The notes under the pieces: model-generated
What the model was told of the DNA's origin: nothing
The model's input: only the letters and a program-made list of their open reading frames with translations
The model's database searches: none
NCBI GenBank assembly: GCA_003194525.1
Contig: NBIV01000154.1
Location: 62,001-126,000 of the forward strand
Reading direction: 5' to 3'
DNA length: 64,000 nucleotides
Source of the DNA: Gracilariopsis chorda
Lineage: Eukaryota > Rhodophyta > Florideophyceae > Gracilariales > Gracilariaceae
In this document: piece after piece, positions 42,790-53,529 of the stretch
How positions within the stretch are numbered: position 1 is the first letter of the stretch
Layout of the letters: the number at the start of each line of letters is the position of its first letter
Made by a program: the position numbers and the translations under genes

Positions 42790-45700
42790 GCGGAGCCGCT
42801 GCCACAGCCGCGATGCGTATCATATGAAAACGGAAACGGGCGCGGCAAGCTCGTTGCTGACGCGTCTTTCGTTGCCGCGACTTGGATTCTGTTGCTGCCT
42901 GCGGCCACCACATGACTATAGCGGTTTACGCAGAAGACGGCAACACAGCGCTGGCCAGGGCTCACTCACGTATCTACCGAAGGGGAGCACCAAGTCTGCG
43001 TCATCGTGACGGTCAGTGCGCCGCTTGTCTACGTAAAGTTATTGTATCGTCAATCGTCTTGGTACATACTGAGCGTACACGACTGACAGCATGCCGCATG
43101 CGCCACGCACCGCTATAAGTCTTCCTTGCAACCGTTTGTACATGGAAGCATTCGGACACGTGTACACACACGTAGCACGGGGCAAGTGAGCGGCGGCTCT
43201 TCAATGAAGAGCCTTTGAGCTCAAGACCGGCGACGCATGTTCCGTAAATCCGCGAGATGATATTAGGCGAACGAATTGAGTCAACAACACGGCTGGCTAC
43301 TAAGTAGAGATACCAAAGTCCATACTATCTACAGTATGCGCGTACCACCCACATACGAGGCTGCCCTTCCCGCCTGGCTGCATTGTGCGCTTGTGGGCTC
43401 CTACTCTAGCTCTACGCTTGCGGGCCGCAATGCACTTCTTGTGGCTTCGTGCGTCGTCATACTTTCTACCCCTCTCCTGCGCTTTTCTTTGAGCCCACGC
43501 ACCCTCATACGCTCATTGCCAGCCAGCTCTCAGCCCTCATGAGGAGATAATGTAACAATGACTCGTTAAAACAAACTCGTTCTCCATCACCAACGGCACG
43601 CATCTCCCTTTCTTTGCGTGTCTGCTGTAAGTCTCTTTGTAGCGTGTCTCTGTTCTGCTGCATTCACGCGATAACCAAGCCATTCTTCCCAACCAGCAGC
43701 GCTGCGTTCATCGCCGCCGTCATATGAGAGTTGAGCGCAACATTTTTTCCCATTCCTGCACACTTTCTCTAGAGACGGCCATATATTCTCCACAGTACGC
43801 CAAATCAAAGGAATGTCCCATCCTCACACCAACGAACATTACTCAATCAGTCTCAGCATTGCAGCCGCATTTGAAGGTCCGAATGTTCCATTACCTTCGT
43901 GTCCTTCGAAAATTGCTACATCTACCACTCATGTTCGACATCGTAATCATCACATTGCTGCCTTCCACTAATTAAACAAGTCGCATGTGCGTGTGTCGTA
44001 TTCAATGTATTGTCCAAACCTATAGTCGCCCTATTTCTATTCCTGGATGCGTTTCAAGCGGTTGCTGTTCTTGCTAGTACTCGTACTTCATATCGTAGCC
44101 TTCTAAATATTCCAGTTTCGAGCCATTATAAAAAATAACTCGTCAACTAAAAACGGAATCTTATCAATAACTACCTTCCACCGCGAGTTAAATTCAACAC
44201 TCTAATCCCTTGCTCTAACCCTTTTTAACGGTTTTGCGTTGTCATACCATAAATCCAGTTGCAGCTTTCGTACAGCTGCTGTATACCATCCGCACGGCAG
44301 ACGTTGACATCTTTTTGGCACAAATGCTTTAGGGCTTGCGCAAACTATCTTGTGTTCCGTGCGATTATACAAGTTTTCCGGTGAAAAAAAGGATAACTTT
44401 AGTTGGTTACTACGTCCTTGCAAGTCTACGCGACGAACACCTCTCAAATCTCAAGTTTGCCAAACTTCCGGTCCAACGTCGACAGCAGCGTGGCGGACCT
44501 GAGGGGAAACTTGCCATAGCGAGAGCGGGTGGAGACCTTCTGCGGCCTAAAGCACAGTTTTGAGTTCATTCGTTGCAGGATACACTTCTTCCTTTCATTA
44601 TGCCCCCCTGCTGCAGGTTGCAAAGAATCCTTTAAAAACATGGAAACAGACGTGTTGCACTGCCGTTGCTTTTTACCTTCCTTCGGGACTCGTTTGCCAC
44701 GCCACATTCGACACTCCCCTTGCACCAAGTTTTTCCACCCGCTGTTTGGGTGACACTGTGTTGCATTATACAATTAACGCTTTATAGACTAGTGACTATG
44801 CCATTTCCAGTGTTGCGACTGTCAATTGTGTTCCACAACTCGCACAACAATAGTGTTCGTTGTCCAGAAGTGCCAACTATCAATTATTCTCATCGCAATC
44901 CCTGCTTGCCAAACCCTTTGCCATGTCCCTGCACCCCTCCACGAACTCAATTAGCTCAGCCAATGATTTCTAAACGACGTCCCACCGGGTGGTGTGTCTC
45001 ATGCTCACCGGACGGTGGAAGGTTGTTATGGTCTAAGACTCGAGAGCTTCGCTGACACCTACATCTATTCAGCAGCTCAAACTTTTGCAACAGCCTTAAA
45101 GCCCCGTTGAAGGAAATGGCACACATATTGGTCTTTGGAACGACAAATAAAAAGGTTCTAACTTTAGGTTTGGACTACAATCCCGAGAGCGTTCAAGGGT
45201 AATATATATATATGGCTTTAGTCAGAAACTCTTACCGAGACAGCATGACTTGGCGTCGCTTTCGTGTCCTCTGCAAGAAGGGCGTAGGGCGCCGACTTGT
45301 TCTCAATCTGTTTCCCTTTCACGACTAGAGATCCCACTTCCTCAGTGATGACAGCAGCGCGGTTTTAACCAGATTTTTTGGCTTTCTCCAGCCAGAAGTG
45401 ATACAGGCGATTCTGCGAGATACTTGTAAAAGCCAAACTCCCATTGACATGGATTGAGTTGCGAAACGAGGACTAAGGGGCATCTTTTCTTTCGAATGGC
45501 GTATCAACACTCCGCACTGTTTTGAAAGGGGAGGTAGGAAACGTTTTCAAGGCGAATATAGGACAACCATTCGCACACCGGTCAAGAAGGCACAACGCGA
45601 GGTCAACGAATCTGCACCCATTCTATGGTTGGCACACACTAAACATTGCTCTCTTTCACAATTCGTAATTGAAGTGGCGAAGAAGACAAGAAGCGTTTGA

Positions 45701-46280
45701 GCAAATGCGGAGAGGGTGAAATTCGCGAAGCAGGTCAAGGGTTGGACGAACCCTTTGCTAGGATTAGAGTTATAGGGACGCCTTGAGCTGCGAATCGTGA
45801 GATACAAGTACTGGTTGGTATACAAAATGTTTTATTTTAAACAAATCAAAATTATACATGTTGCATCAGAACTACCCCCACACATGGTCTCGCAACGGCC
45901 CCTGTTCCTTGATGAAGCGCTTGAAAGGATATAAAAAAGTGTTACATGGGTTGCGCGTAGCGTGCGTGTCTGTGTGTGCGAAGCGTGCGTGCGGGCTCAG
46001 GGCGCCAATGCGGAAACTGTCAGACGGGCGTCTGTTCGAGTAAGTATTCTCTCGCCAGATCTACCGGCAGCTTTCCTGGCTATGTTTAGTGGTTGTGGCT
46101 TCTTCCAAGGTTGTTGTGTTAGGCATTTCGATACCACTGCCGCAATGCTGTGAAACAAATGACAACTCACATGAAGGAGCATAAGATTGGATTGGTCCGC
46201 TGTGTTTGCAATCACGAAGAAGAAGGAATGTTGAGTACACGTGCAGCTAACTTTAGCCGTAGATTGTGCTCGCCGTTTGA
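42790..46280. other. Long stretch without a recognised gene
   Basis: Frames are short and overlapping on both strands (for example 43276-43542, 44666-45055, 45547-45825). None shows a known motif. A 44990-45200 (+) segment resembles a single WD40 blade ('CSPDGGRLLWSKT') but is too short to call. Confidence 0.45.
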
Positions 46281-46971
46281 GGACGATAGATTGGTGATGT
46301 GTGACGAAGGGGAAGGACGCTGTATTGGTGATGGATGAATGATATGAGTGTTGGTGTGGCCAAACAATAGGTGTGCTTCCAGCAGAAAAGGTTTGATTGA
46401 TTCAGAAGAGTGTCTCCCTACGAAAAGGCGGCGCGATCTGTGGCTGAGAACGTAAACAGCGGCAGAGGGGTTGAGCAAAACAGTCGTCCAAACGATAAAC
46501 GGTGAGAAGTTATAAAAGGGGAGTTGGGGGGGACGGGCGGCATGCATGAGGAGGAATTGCGGGTGACATTGTAAGATTGGCGAATACGAAGGGATACGTT
46601 TGCGGTTTGGGCGGTGGAACGGGTGTGAGAGAAGAACAAAAGATGGTGGAGACGTATTTTACGCGTGTGGTGAAGAAAAACTTTTATACGGCACTGTGGC
46701 TGGAAGGGGAGAATGAATGAGTGGCAAACAAAGGGTGTATATGAGTAATGCAGGATGGTATGGCGATGTGGATGTTTTGATTAAAGAGTGGATGAGGGAC
46801 AGACCGGGGGGAAGGGGGGGAGGCCATATGGTGTTGCACGTGTTTTGGGTTGCGCAAGGTTGCGGGTGCAAAAGGAGATACTAAGAAAAAAGGTGTGCTG
46901 TTGGGGCGGTGTGGTTGTGGGGGACAGTGGTGTGAGTGATGATTGTTTGTGCGGTTTTCTCTGTATCTCGT

Positions 46972-47019
<48 letters not shown>

Positions 47020-47960
47020 AACCAACAGGGGGCTGCATGTTGCATGACTCCAAAGTGGGGTGACATGTATTGAGAAGGTGGTTTCCATTAGGCCAGGGGG
47101 GAAGAGCGATGGAGAGTGGATTGTGATGGGCACCAGTGAGAAATTGAAGTGTGTGCAGACGCAATACACAAGTAAGAACGAAAGGCGTGAGTTTAATTTG
47201 GTGGTGCTGTGGCGCTTTTGTGAAGGTGCAATGGAAGGAAGCGCAGAGAAGAAGCAGGGCGCATGTATGGTTGCAGCGAGTTAGGTTGGAGCAGAATGGG
47301 GCAGAGTTTCGGAACGAAGCAAGTGTACAGTACGGTGGTAGCGGTGTACTGTTGTTTGGTACGGAAAGCTCGTCGGTGTGTACGTTTAATGCGGGGCTGT
47401 GGTGGGAGCAAGTGTTGTGAGGAACAAGTTCTTTGCAAGCACTGGGAGCAGTATGTGGGGACGGAAAACGTCATGTCCAGCGTTGGAATCGTGTGTGGGT
47501 GGGTGCGTTTGATGGGTTGATGGAGATTGTGGAAGGAATGGGTTGGGCTGTTTGGTGGCGGAAATGAAGTGTGGTGTGATAATGAGACGGGCGTACAGGT
47601 ACAGTGATGGCGGGGCACGGCGACAAAAAAAAAAGTGATTAGTGATACGTGGTGGTGGGGTGAGGTGCGAGAAGGTTCGAATAGTGCCCAGTGGGGCAGT
47701 TCCAAACAGGAAGGGGGGAGGGCGGGACGGAAGGGGAGGAGAAAGGTGTGTGGAGGGATTCGGAGCTGGCGCTACGATATGTGTTACCTGTACGGGGTGA
47801 TATGTACTGGTGGGCGCAACTGGTTTGAAGGCGAATTGGAGAGAGTGGTTGGGGCGATGTGCTGTGGGGAGGAACGAGTCGTCTGGAGATTGTAAACTTG
47901 ACTGGACTGGAGGATGTGTGTGTGGGGTGTGAGATTTTATTACCTTTTTTGTAGATGGGA
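46280..47960. other. Region of extreme G-over-C skew on the plus strand
   Basis: The plus strand is built almost entirely of G, T and A words with few C, especially 46500-47940. This gives long Pro/His/Thr/Ser-rich chance frames on the minus strand. No conserved protein is visible. The asymmetry is seen directly; its cause is not. Confidence 0.7.
46974..47018 (+). repeat. Poly(G) tract of 45 bases
   Basis: An uninterrupted run of G on the plus strand. Such a tract can form G-quadruplexes and is polymorphic or error-prone in sequencing, so the length should be treated with care. Confidence 0.9.
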
Positions 47961-47999
47961 GTATGAAATGTTATGGTACGTATGAGGTGCGCGGCTCCG

Positions 48000-48760
48000 G
48001 TTGGAAGAGAAGTGGGGGGCGGGGGGGGCTGTTTCAACGGCGAAGCGGCGTATGACGGCGGGGCGGATGGAACGCGGGGGGGGGGTCGGGCGGAGGACGA
48101 TACTTCGGCGCGGTGCGCGCGCAGGTGTGCGTCATACAGCCGCCTGTGGTTGCCGCCGCTGCACCGATGCGGTGAAGCGCGCGCCCAAGTGCGGCCGCTG
48201 ACAGCGAAGGTAAACAAAACGGCACTTAGGAGTGCGGCGCCACGTGCACACGTGGCGGGGCTGCACACGTGGCGCCAGCGGTGAAGCGGCTGATCCGCGA
48301 TCTGCGAGAAGCGGCGATGGCGCGCGCGCCAGCGAGCGGCTAGCGCGCGGTCGCGCGGCGCGGCGCGGCGCGGCGCGCAGCTCGGCCGCCGCTTCACGGC
48401 CGTGCGCTCGCCGTCACAACAACAAACACGCGCCGCACAACGCCGCGCGAGTCGGGTTATACACTGCTTCCCGCACCGGCGCGCCGGCAGCGCGCGCCCG
48501 CCCTCGCGCGCGCGCGTGCGCGCCTTACCGTTGGCGTGATGAGCTGTTTGCGCGTGGCGCGTGCGGTGGCGCGCCGTGTCACCGCCGCGCCCGTGTGTTT
48601 GTGCGTTTGTTTGCTTGCCCGTCAAACTCGCCATCACCTTTGAAGTCCAATTCGTTACAACCCGCGCGCACCACACCGCCGCGCCCCATCAACCACTCGC
48701 CCGTCGGACGCCCGATGCGCACACAAACCCAACGCACCGTCGGTGACGCCCCTCCACCTC
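48000..48760. other. Very GC-rich, CpG-dense island
   Basis: Contains CGGCG/CGCGG-type repeats, notably about 48355-48380. A 345-codon Arg/Ala/Pro-rich minus-strand frame (48676-47639) spans it but has no domain and looks like a by-product of composition. The island lies just before the zinc finger gene at 48942 and may be its promoter region or a bidirectional promoter. Confidence 0.6.
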
Positions 48761-48941
48761 CTTACCCTTTTTTTGGGCAACCTCCCCCAACCACCCCCCC
48801 CCCCCCCGACAACTACAAAAGACTCTCCACTCCCCCCTCTCTCACTGCTCAATCTCCTCTCCCCCCCCCCCCCCCCCTCCCTCCCCCTCCTCCGTCCCGT
48901 TCTTCGCCCTCCCTCCGTCCTCCACCCCTTCCCCCACCCAT

Positions 48942-49628
48942 ATGAATTCGCACCACGCCTCATCCACACACCCCCTGGACATCCTCGAGCTCTGGTACAC
49001 AGATCCAGTCTCCGACCCGCTCGTCGAACCGCACTGGGTCAACACAGACGCCCAAACAAACATCCCCAACTGGGAGGCCCTCCCCGCCGAGTCAGTCCCG
49101 CCGCATCCGCAACCCTCCCGCACCGCCACCACCCCGACCTCATCCACATCTCACACAACAAACCCCAATCCGCCGCACACCCACCCTCACAATCTGTACC
49201 CCACCGTAGCCCGACAGCGCCCCAAGCAATACAAACAGCCATGGCCCTCCAAGTTTTGCCATGTATGCGGACGAAAAGCTCACAACGTGCCCGTCATGAG
49301 CTGCTCGCGACTCAAAACTGGGCTCTGTCGCAAGGTGGTTTGCAAATTCTGTTTCGATAAGTATGCCTGGGATACGCTTGTGTTCCGCGATCTTCGCAAG
49401 CAGCAGATTTGGTTGTGCCCTCATTGCACGGGGCATTGCGTTCCAAAGGCACAGTGCATGACGTATGGCCGAACCAATTATAAACGCCATCTCATGCTTC
49501 GACGTCGCCGCTTTAGCAAGCATGCCTCCTTGCCTGCCAACTCCTCTTCTTCTGCTTCGTCATCACTGCGCTCTGCGCACTCCGCCTCCAACAATACCAG
49601 CCCCAGTAGCACCCGTCGCTCCAAATAG
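48942..49628 (+). CDS. 4CXXC_R1-type zinc finger protein
   Basis: 228 residues, no intron. Residues 1-100 are Pro/His/Thr-rich and disordered. Residues 106-172 carry ten cysteines in pairs (C106/C109, C121, C129, C134/C137, C159/C162, C166, C172) within 'KFCHVCGRKAHNVPVMSC', 'CRKVVCKFCFDKY' and 'WLCPHCTGHC'. This is the pattern of the zinc-finger domain of monoamine-oxidase A repressor R1 (zf-4CXXC_R1, also in CDCA7), a DNA/chromatin-binding module. Basic Arg/Lys-rich and Ser-rich tails follow, consistent with nuclear localisation. Likely a transcriptional or chromatin regulator; targets unknown. The 5' flank is C-rich with several poly(C) runs. Confidence 0.8.
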   Translation: MNSHHASSTHPLDILELWYTDPVSDPLVEPHWVNTDAQTNIPNWEALPAESVPPHPQPSRTATTPTSSTSHTTNPNPPHTHPHNLYPTVARQRPKQYKQPWPSKFCHVCGRKAHNVPVMSCSRLKTGLCRKVVCKFCFDKYAWDTLVFRDLRKQQIWLCPHCTGHCVPKAQCMTYGRTNYKRHLMLRRRRFSKHASLPANSSSSASSSLRSAHSASNNTSPSSTRRSK

Positions 49629-49650
49629 CCCATCATACAACCACACATAA

Positions 49651-49684
49651 AAAGAGACAGAGAGACAGAGAGAGAGAGAGGGAG
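49651..49684 (+). repeat. (GA)n-rich microsatellite
   Basis: AGAGACAGAGAGACAGAGAG-type sequence in the spacer between the convergent zinc finger gene (+) and lumenal protein gene (-). Another CTCGTC repeat follows at about 49730-49755. Confidence 0.8.
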
Positions 49685-49799
49685 AGCAACCAAACCACGT
49701 CAACAAACAAAGCTGTCTTTACTCTCCCTCCTCGTCCTCGTCCTCGTCCTCCTCCCCAACCACCATCACCATCACAACTCGAAGAGAGAAACACGCAGC

Positions 49800-50270
49800 C
49801 TATCGAGACATGGTGCCACCCCCTGCACCTGCACCAGTGTCTACAGGCGCAACAACCAGCTGTCTGGCTAAGTCAACATCGCCGTCATCAACCATACCAA
49901 GCACAACATCCAATCGATCAGCGGCCGTAACAACACACTGCAGCAAAAAGGCAAGCACCTTAGCGGAAGGGCGTTCTCGGTTAGCAGTAGCTTCAAAGTA
50001 CTCCACCACCTGATTGAGATATTCAAACGCGTCGCGCCCGGCCAACACAGCTTCCTCGCGACTGCTGGCGGGAACCGATTTCACGATGGTGGACACTGAT
50101 TTCGGAATATCACAAGCACGAAGTAAAGTGCGTACCACACGCCTCACATCGGCGTTGGTGCCGTTTTCGACATCTTCTGAAAGCTGCGTGAGGGAATCTC
50201 GCAGTCTTACCAGCGACACGAGTGCGGGCGACACTTGTTCCGTTGCCGTTGCTTCTGCTGCTGCTGCTGC

Positions 50271-50310
<40 letters not shown>

Positions 50311-50501
50311 TGGGCGGAGAGTGTGCGTAGCAGTAGAGGGAGCAGCGGTATGGCGCGTATGACAGTGCGACGGGAGACGGCGCGGGAGATGGGACGGGGT
50401 GATGGCGGAGTGGGTGCGGCAGTTCGGGCGACAAAGTGGGGCGGCAAGCGCGCGGCGGAGGCGGAGGGGGAGATGAAGGCGGCTGAAGGACGAAGGGACA
50501 T
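49800..50501 (-). CDS. Thylakoid-lumen helical protein, PsbQ-like, Tat-type leader
   Basis: 233 residues from the Met at 50501; another in-frame Met at 50558 would add 19 residues. The leader has two parts: a Ser/Ala/Arg/Pro-rich plastid transit region beginning MSLRPSAAF, then 'SRRTVIRAIPLLPLLL', a twin-arginine thylakoid signal, ending in a long Ala run. The mature part is about 150 residues and predominantly alpha-helical ('LRDSLTQLSEDV', 'FEYLNQVVEYFEAT', 'TAADRLDVVLGMV'), with a Gly-rich tail. Size, Tat leader and helical bundle suit a PsbQ-like or related photosystem II lumenal subunit, but I cannot confirm the family. The Ala run is encoded by a CTG/GCT triplet repeat. The 3' end converges on the zinc finger gene. 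Confidence 0.65.
50255..50312 (-). repeat. CTG/GCT triplet repeat encoding poly-alanine
   Basis: About 18 tandem GCT/GCC-type triplets on the plus strand. On the minus strand they are in frame as GCA (Ala) between the Tat hydrophobic core and the mature lumenal protein, near the expected cleavage site. Repeat slippage would change leader length without shifting frame. Confidence 0.85.
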
Positions 50502-50571
50502 GACGGGCAGTGCGACATGCGGCGGCGGGCGATGGCAAACAACGTGTGGTGCGCACACACAGCGCCTGTAG

Positions 50572-51470
50572 CTACTGTGAGACGACTGAGCTACAACATG
50601 CGAGCTTGTCCAGCTCTACTTGTAGTGAGCTCCCACAGCTACTAGCGGTCAGAAGGGCTTAACTTGGAACACATTCAAGACATTAAAAAATGTAAAATTT
50701 TGCACAGCTTTTGGTATCTCCCGCACACCGATGGTACACAGAGAAGGGCGTAACTTGAGACAAAGACCAAGCTTGCACTTGTTATCCTCTCTTGAAACTT
50801 GTGTTCTGTCTTGGCATAGTGGCACTGAGCACTGAATCTTGTTAGCATAAAGCGCAATAGTGCAAACTATGGCAAAACTAAGTAGTTGCGGCAGTGTTAA
50901 CATAACGGACATTGTTGCTTTCTTTAACGCACTGCAATGCCAAACGCGTTTGATGCATGAATTGGAAAAAAAGCCAACAGCTACACAATAAACGTTATTC
51001 TAAATATAAGACGCAAAATCTTTTATTCTGGAGTACTTGAAATTCACGTTTGCAGCCACCTTATTCAAGCTAAGAAGAGTACATCTTTGCCGATTTTGGC
51101 ACTCAGAAGAACCATAACCCCTAAAATTGCCATCTTGAAAGACATACACTGACCGAAAATCAAATATATCCCCCAAACTGAACGCCTTGCTCGTCAAGAG
51201 CAAAACCGGTAGAGGAGGGATAATAGCGATAACACATTGCAACTGGCGTATTTTACTTTACAAAACAGGTAAAGCATGCACCATAAACAATAGAAAACAC
51301 TTGTACACAGTTTTGTTTACGAAATAAAAATTAGATCGACAAAATTTAATTAATCTAAAAACTTATTGAAGGTGTTTTGTCATCTTTTGTTGTCCTATCT
51401 AAAGCAAAAAACGTCTAACATAACAATAAATTCATGCTAAACAGTTCATGAAAAAAGTTTTAAAACAACA
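50572..51470. other. AT-rich spacer
   Basis: Low GC, no conserved frame. It contrasts sharply with the GC-rich gene to the left and leads into the mariner relic; it may include the 5' terminal sequence of that element. Confidence 0.5.
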
Positions 51471-52190
51471 ATGCAAGTAGTGTCTTGTGGTGAAGCGCTA
51501 ACTGACAGAGAAAAAAGTATCGTTCTAGCGTTACGATATGAAAAACTCAGCAAGCGACAAATTGCTGATGCTGTTTGTCGATCTATATGAGCTGTTCAAA
51601 ACATTCTGAACAACCCCAAAAAATCCAAACGCAAGTATTCTAGAGTTAACAAGCGTTTGCTTACAAAAACAACATAGCATCAAATAACTTGCAAATTACT
51701 GACTGGTGAATTTAGTGCCAATTATCTACGTTGTGACATACAACTACCAGTCACAACCCGTTGGTTCCAGCAAATAATTCAATATGTCCCTCATCTCAAG
51801 TACAAAAAAAGGATAAGGGGCCCACGCATGAAGAATTTACACAGAAGTCGAAGAATAAAATTTTTCAGGAAGTACCTTCAATCAAAAGCTATTGAATAGA
51901 AGAATTTGGTTTTCACATCGCATTATGGTCACCAAAGAGTTCATAGCTTGCGAAAAGGTGGATGTTCTGTAGTGGCCTGCTTATAGTCCGGACCTAAAGT
52001 TAATCGAAAATGTCTGGAGTACTATGGTTTAAGATGTTTAACATGATTTCAAGCAGTTAAAAATTGTAGAAAAGCTTGATCAAAAGATTGAATCTGTTTA
52101 AAATAATTTCGAAGAAGTTTTCATAAGGAATATGTACCGTTTTACCAATAACCGTCTATTATGCGGGCTGGACGGAAATGAAAAGCCATT
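51471..52190 (+). pseudogene. Tc1/mariner transposase relic with internal deletion
   Basis: One frame starting at the ATG at 51471 gives a paired-type helix-turn-helix ('LTDREKSIVLALRYEKLSKR', 'QIADAVCRSI'), then a linker with 'GPRMKNLHRSRRIKFFRKYL' and the start of the catalytic domain ('KNLVFTS'). After a deletion of most of the DDE core the sequence resumes with 'WPAYSPDLKLIENVWS', the block carrying the third acidic residue in Tc1/mariner. Several in-frame TAG/TGA/TAA codons occur (for example before 'KNLVF' and before 'WPAYS'). AT content is high. Clearly dead. Confidence 0.88.
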
Positions 52191-52668
52191 AGGCTATATA
52201 ATTTGTTGTTTTGGCTAAGAAGGTTTTTTGGATGTATTGAATTTTGCTGATTTATGGTAAATTTCACATTTTAAAGCCTAAATTCGTTTTTGTTTGATTT
52301 CAACTTTGTTATATCGGTACTATCACTTTGAATGCTACTGTACCCCACCGTCTATGAGAAACTTGTTGTACTTTGACCTGCCTTGCTCTGCGCGAGCTAG
52401 GCTGGCCGTCTACTGGACTTATTTGAATTTCGCGGAGTGTACTCTGTTTTGTGCGTTAACTAGGATCTGTACTACTAGTCAAATTTTTACAAAAGAGAAA
52501 CAGGTTGTTTGTTTAATTAGTGTGGCTTCTGTAGTACACAATCTGTACAGTAGCATTAGTGGGACAGATGTCAAAGCGCGCCGCTTGTCAACAACCGCGG
52601 GCCAGCGTGACAACATGACAGCTCCATACATTACAACGTTACTATACACAAGAGATGCTGCTGCTGCC
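52191..52668. other. No gene seen
   Basis: AT-rich to about 52370, then a short open frame (52294-52710, +) without known features that overlaps the end of the C2H2 gene. Probably spacer. Confidence 0.4.
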
Positions 52669-53529
52669 TCACGGCTTTTTGTTATGAATCTTACGAGCGT
52701 GTCGCGTTAAACTACTCCGTTGTCCAAACGCCGCACCGCACTCACACCGGAACGGGCGCAACTTGTGGTGCACCGTCAACACGTGCGCCTCCAGAAAACT
52801 CTTCCGCCCAAAATGATTCCCGCACAGCTTGCATTCAAACGGCCGGATCTTCGCGTGCACCATTCTCATGTGCCGGTTGCGGTCGCTTCCCCTCTTGAAG
52901 CACGCGTCACATTGCGGGCACGCGTACGCACGCCCGGCCTTTCCGGGGCGCGTCGAGGACGGACGCACCGAGTGCGATGAGGACATAATGTACTGCACCG
53001 CGGGAATGGCCGATGTGCCCGCGCTGCTGGTATTCGGCGCCGAGCTGGACGAACGGGCGGATGCATAGCGGCTTGCGAGTGACGTGCTCACCGGCTGGGT
53101 GCACGACGCGTGCACGGATCGCCAATGCATGTTCAGATGACCCGGTTTGCGAAAGCGCACGCCACACATCATGCACGTGATGTTCATCACGGGCGTGGTA
53201 CACGGGGCGTTTGCGGGCGGAACGGGCGACGATGGAGCGGGTGCATCTTCGCCAACTGACAGCACGGTCTGCCAGAAGCGCGACGTGGGGCGGGTGGGCG
53301 CCGATGGAGTGGTGGTTACCGACGTGCTTGCCGAGGTGGAACACGCGGATTGATCGGCGACGGACGGCGATTGAGTGCATGACGGAGACGGCGTTGAACG
53401 CGCGATGCACGCCGCGTGACGGAGTGACAGCAGAGATGCGCACGCGGCGGGAACGGACGCGGCGTCGGAATGAGAATGAATGGGGAGTGGTGATGCGAAT
53501 GCCATGGGACGATGAGAAGGAGACTGCAT
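52669..53529 (-). CDS. C2H2 zinc finger protein (four fingers)
   Basis: 286 residues, no intron. The N-terminal ~115 residues are Ser/Thr/Pro/Ala-rich and disordered. Finger 1 lies at 119-140 ('CMMCGVRFRKPGHLNMHW'). After a Ser-rich linker, fingers 2-4 are in tandem at 204-225 ('CPQCDACFKRGSDRNRHM'), 233-254 ('CKLCGNHFGRKSFLEAHV') and 262-282 ('CECGAAFGQRSSLTRH'). Linkers of the 'K.RPFEC' and 'KLRPFRC' type mark TFIIIA-class DNA-binding fingers. Finger 4 has C-x-C rather than C-x2-C, as seen in some fungal factors. A nuclear sequence-specific regulator is likely; targets unknown. The upstream strand is C-rich with a poly(C) run (plus-strand G run at about 53532-53547). Confidence 0.9.
   Translation of the reverse strand: MQSPSHRPMAFASPLPIHSHSDAASVPAACASLLSLRHAACIARSTPSPSCTQSPSVADQSACSTSASTSVTTTPSAPTRPTSRFWQTVLSVGEDAPAPSSPVPPANAPCTTPVMNITCMMCGVRFRKPGHLNMHWRSVHASCTQPVSTSLASRYASARSSSSAPNTSSAGTSAIPAVQYIMSSSHSVRPSSTRPGKAGRAYACPQCDACFKRGSDRNRHMRMVHAKIRPFECKLCGNHFGRKSFLEAHVLTVHHKLRPFRCECGAAFGQRSSLTRHARKIHNKKP

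Noticed and set aside
44990-45200. Possible WD40 blade
   Set aside because: Only one blade-like segment of about 15 residues, interrupted by stops; too little to support a gene.
46684-47705. Several Pro/His/Thr-rich minus-strand frames, including a poly-Pro stretch
   Set aside because: The poly-Pro is the translation of the poly(G) tract; the frames overlap each other and have no conserved motif.
47639-48676. 345-codon minus-strand frame through the GC-rich island
   Set aside because: Arg/Ala/Pro/His-rich with no domain; its length is explained by extreme GC and skew, which remove stop codons.
50010-50571. 185-codon plus-strand Ser/Ala/Arg-rich frame
   Set aside because: It is the antisense shadow of the lumenal protein gene; the minus strand has the transit peptide and Tat motif.
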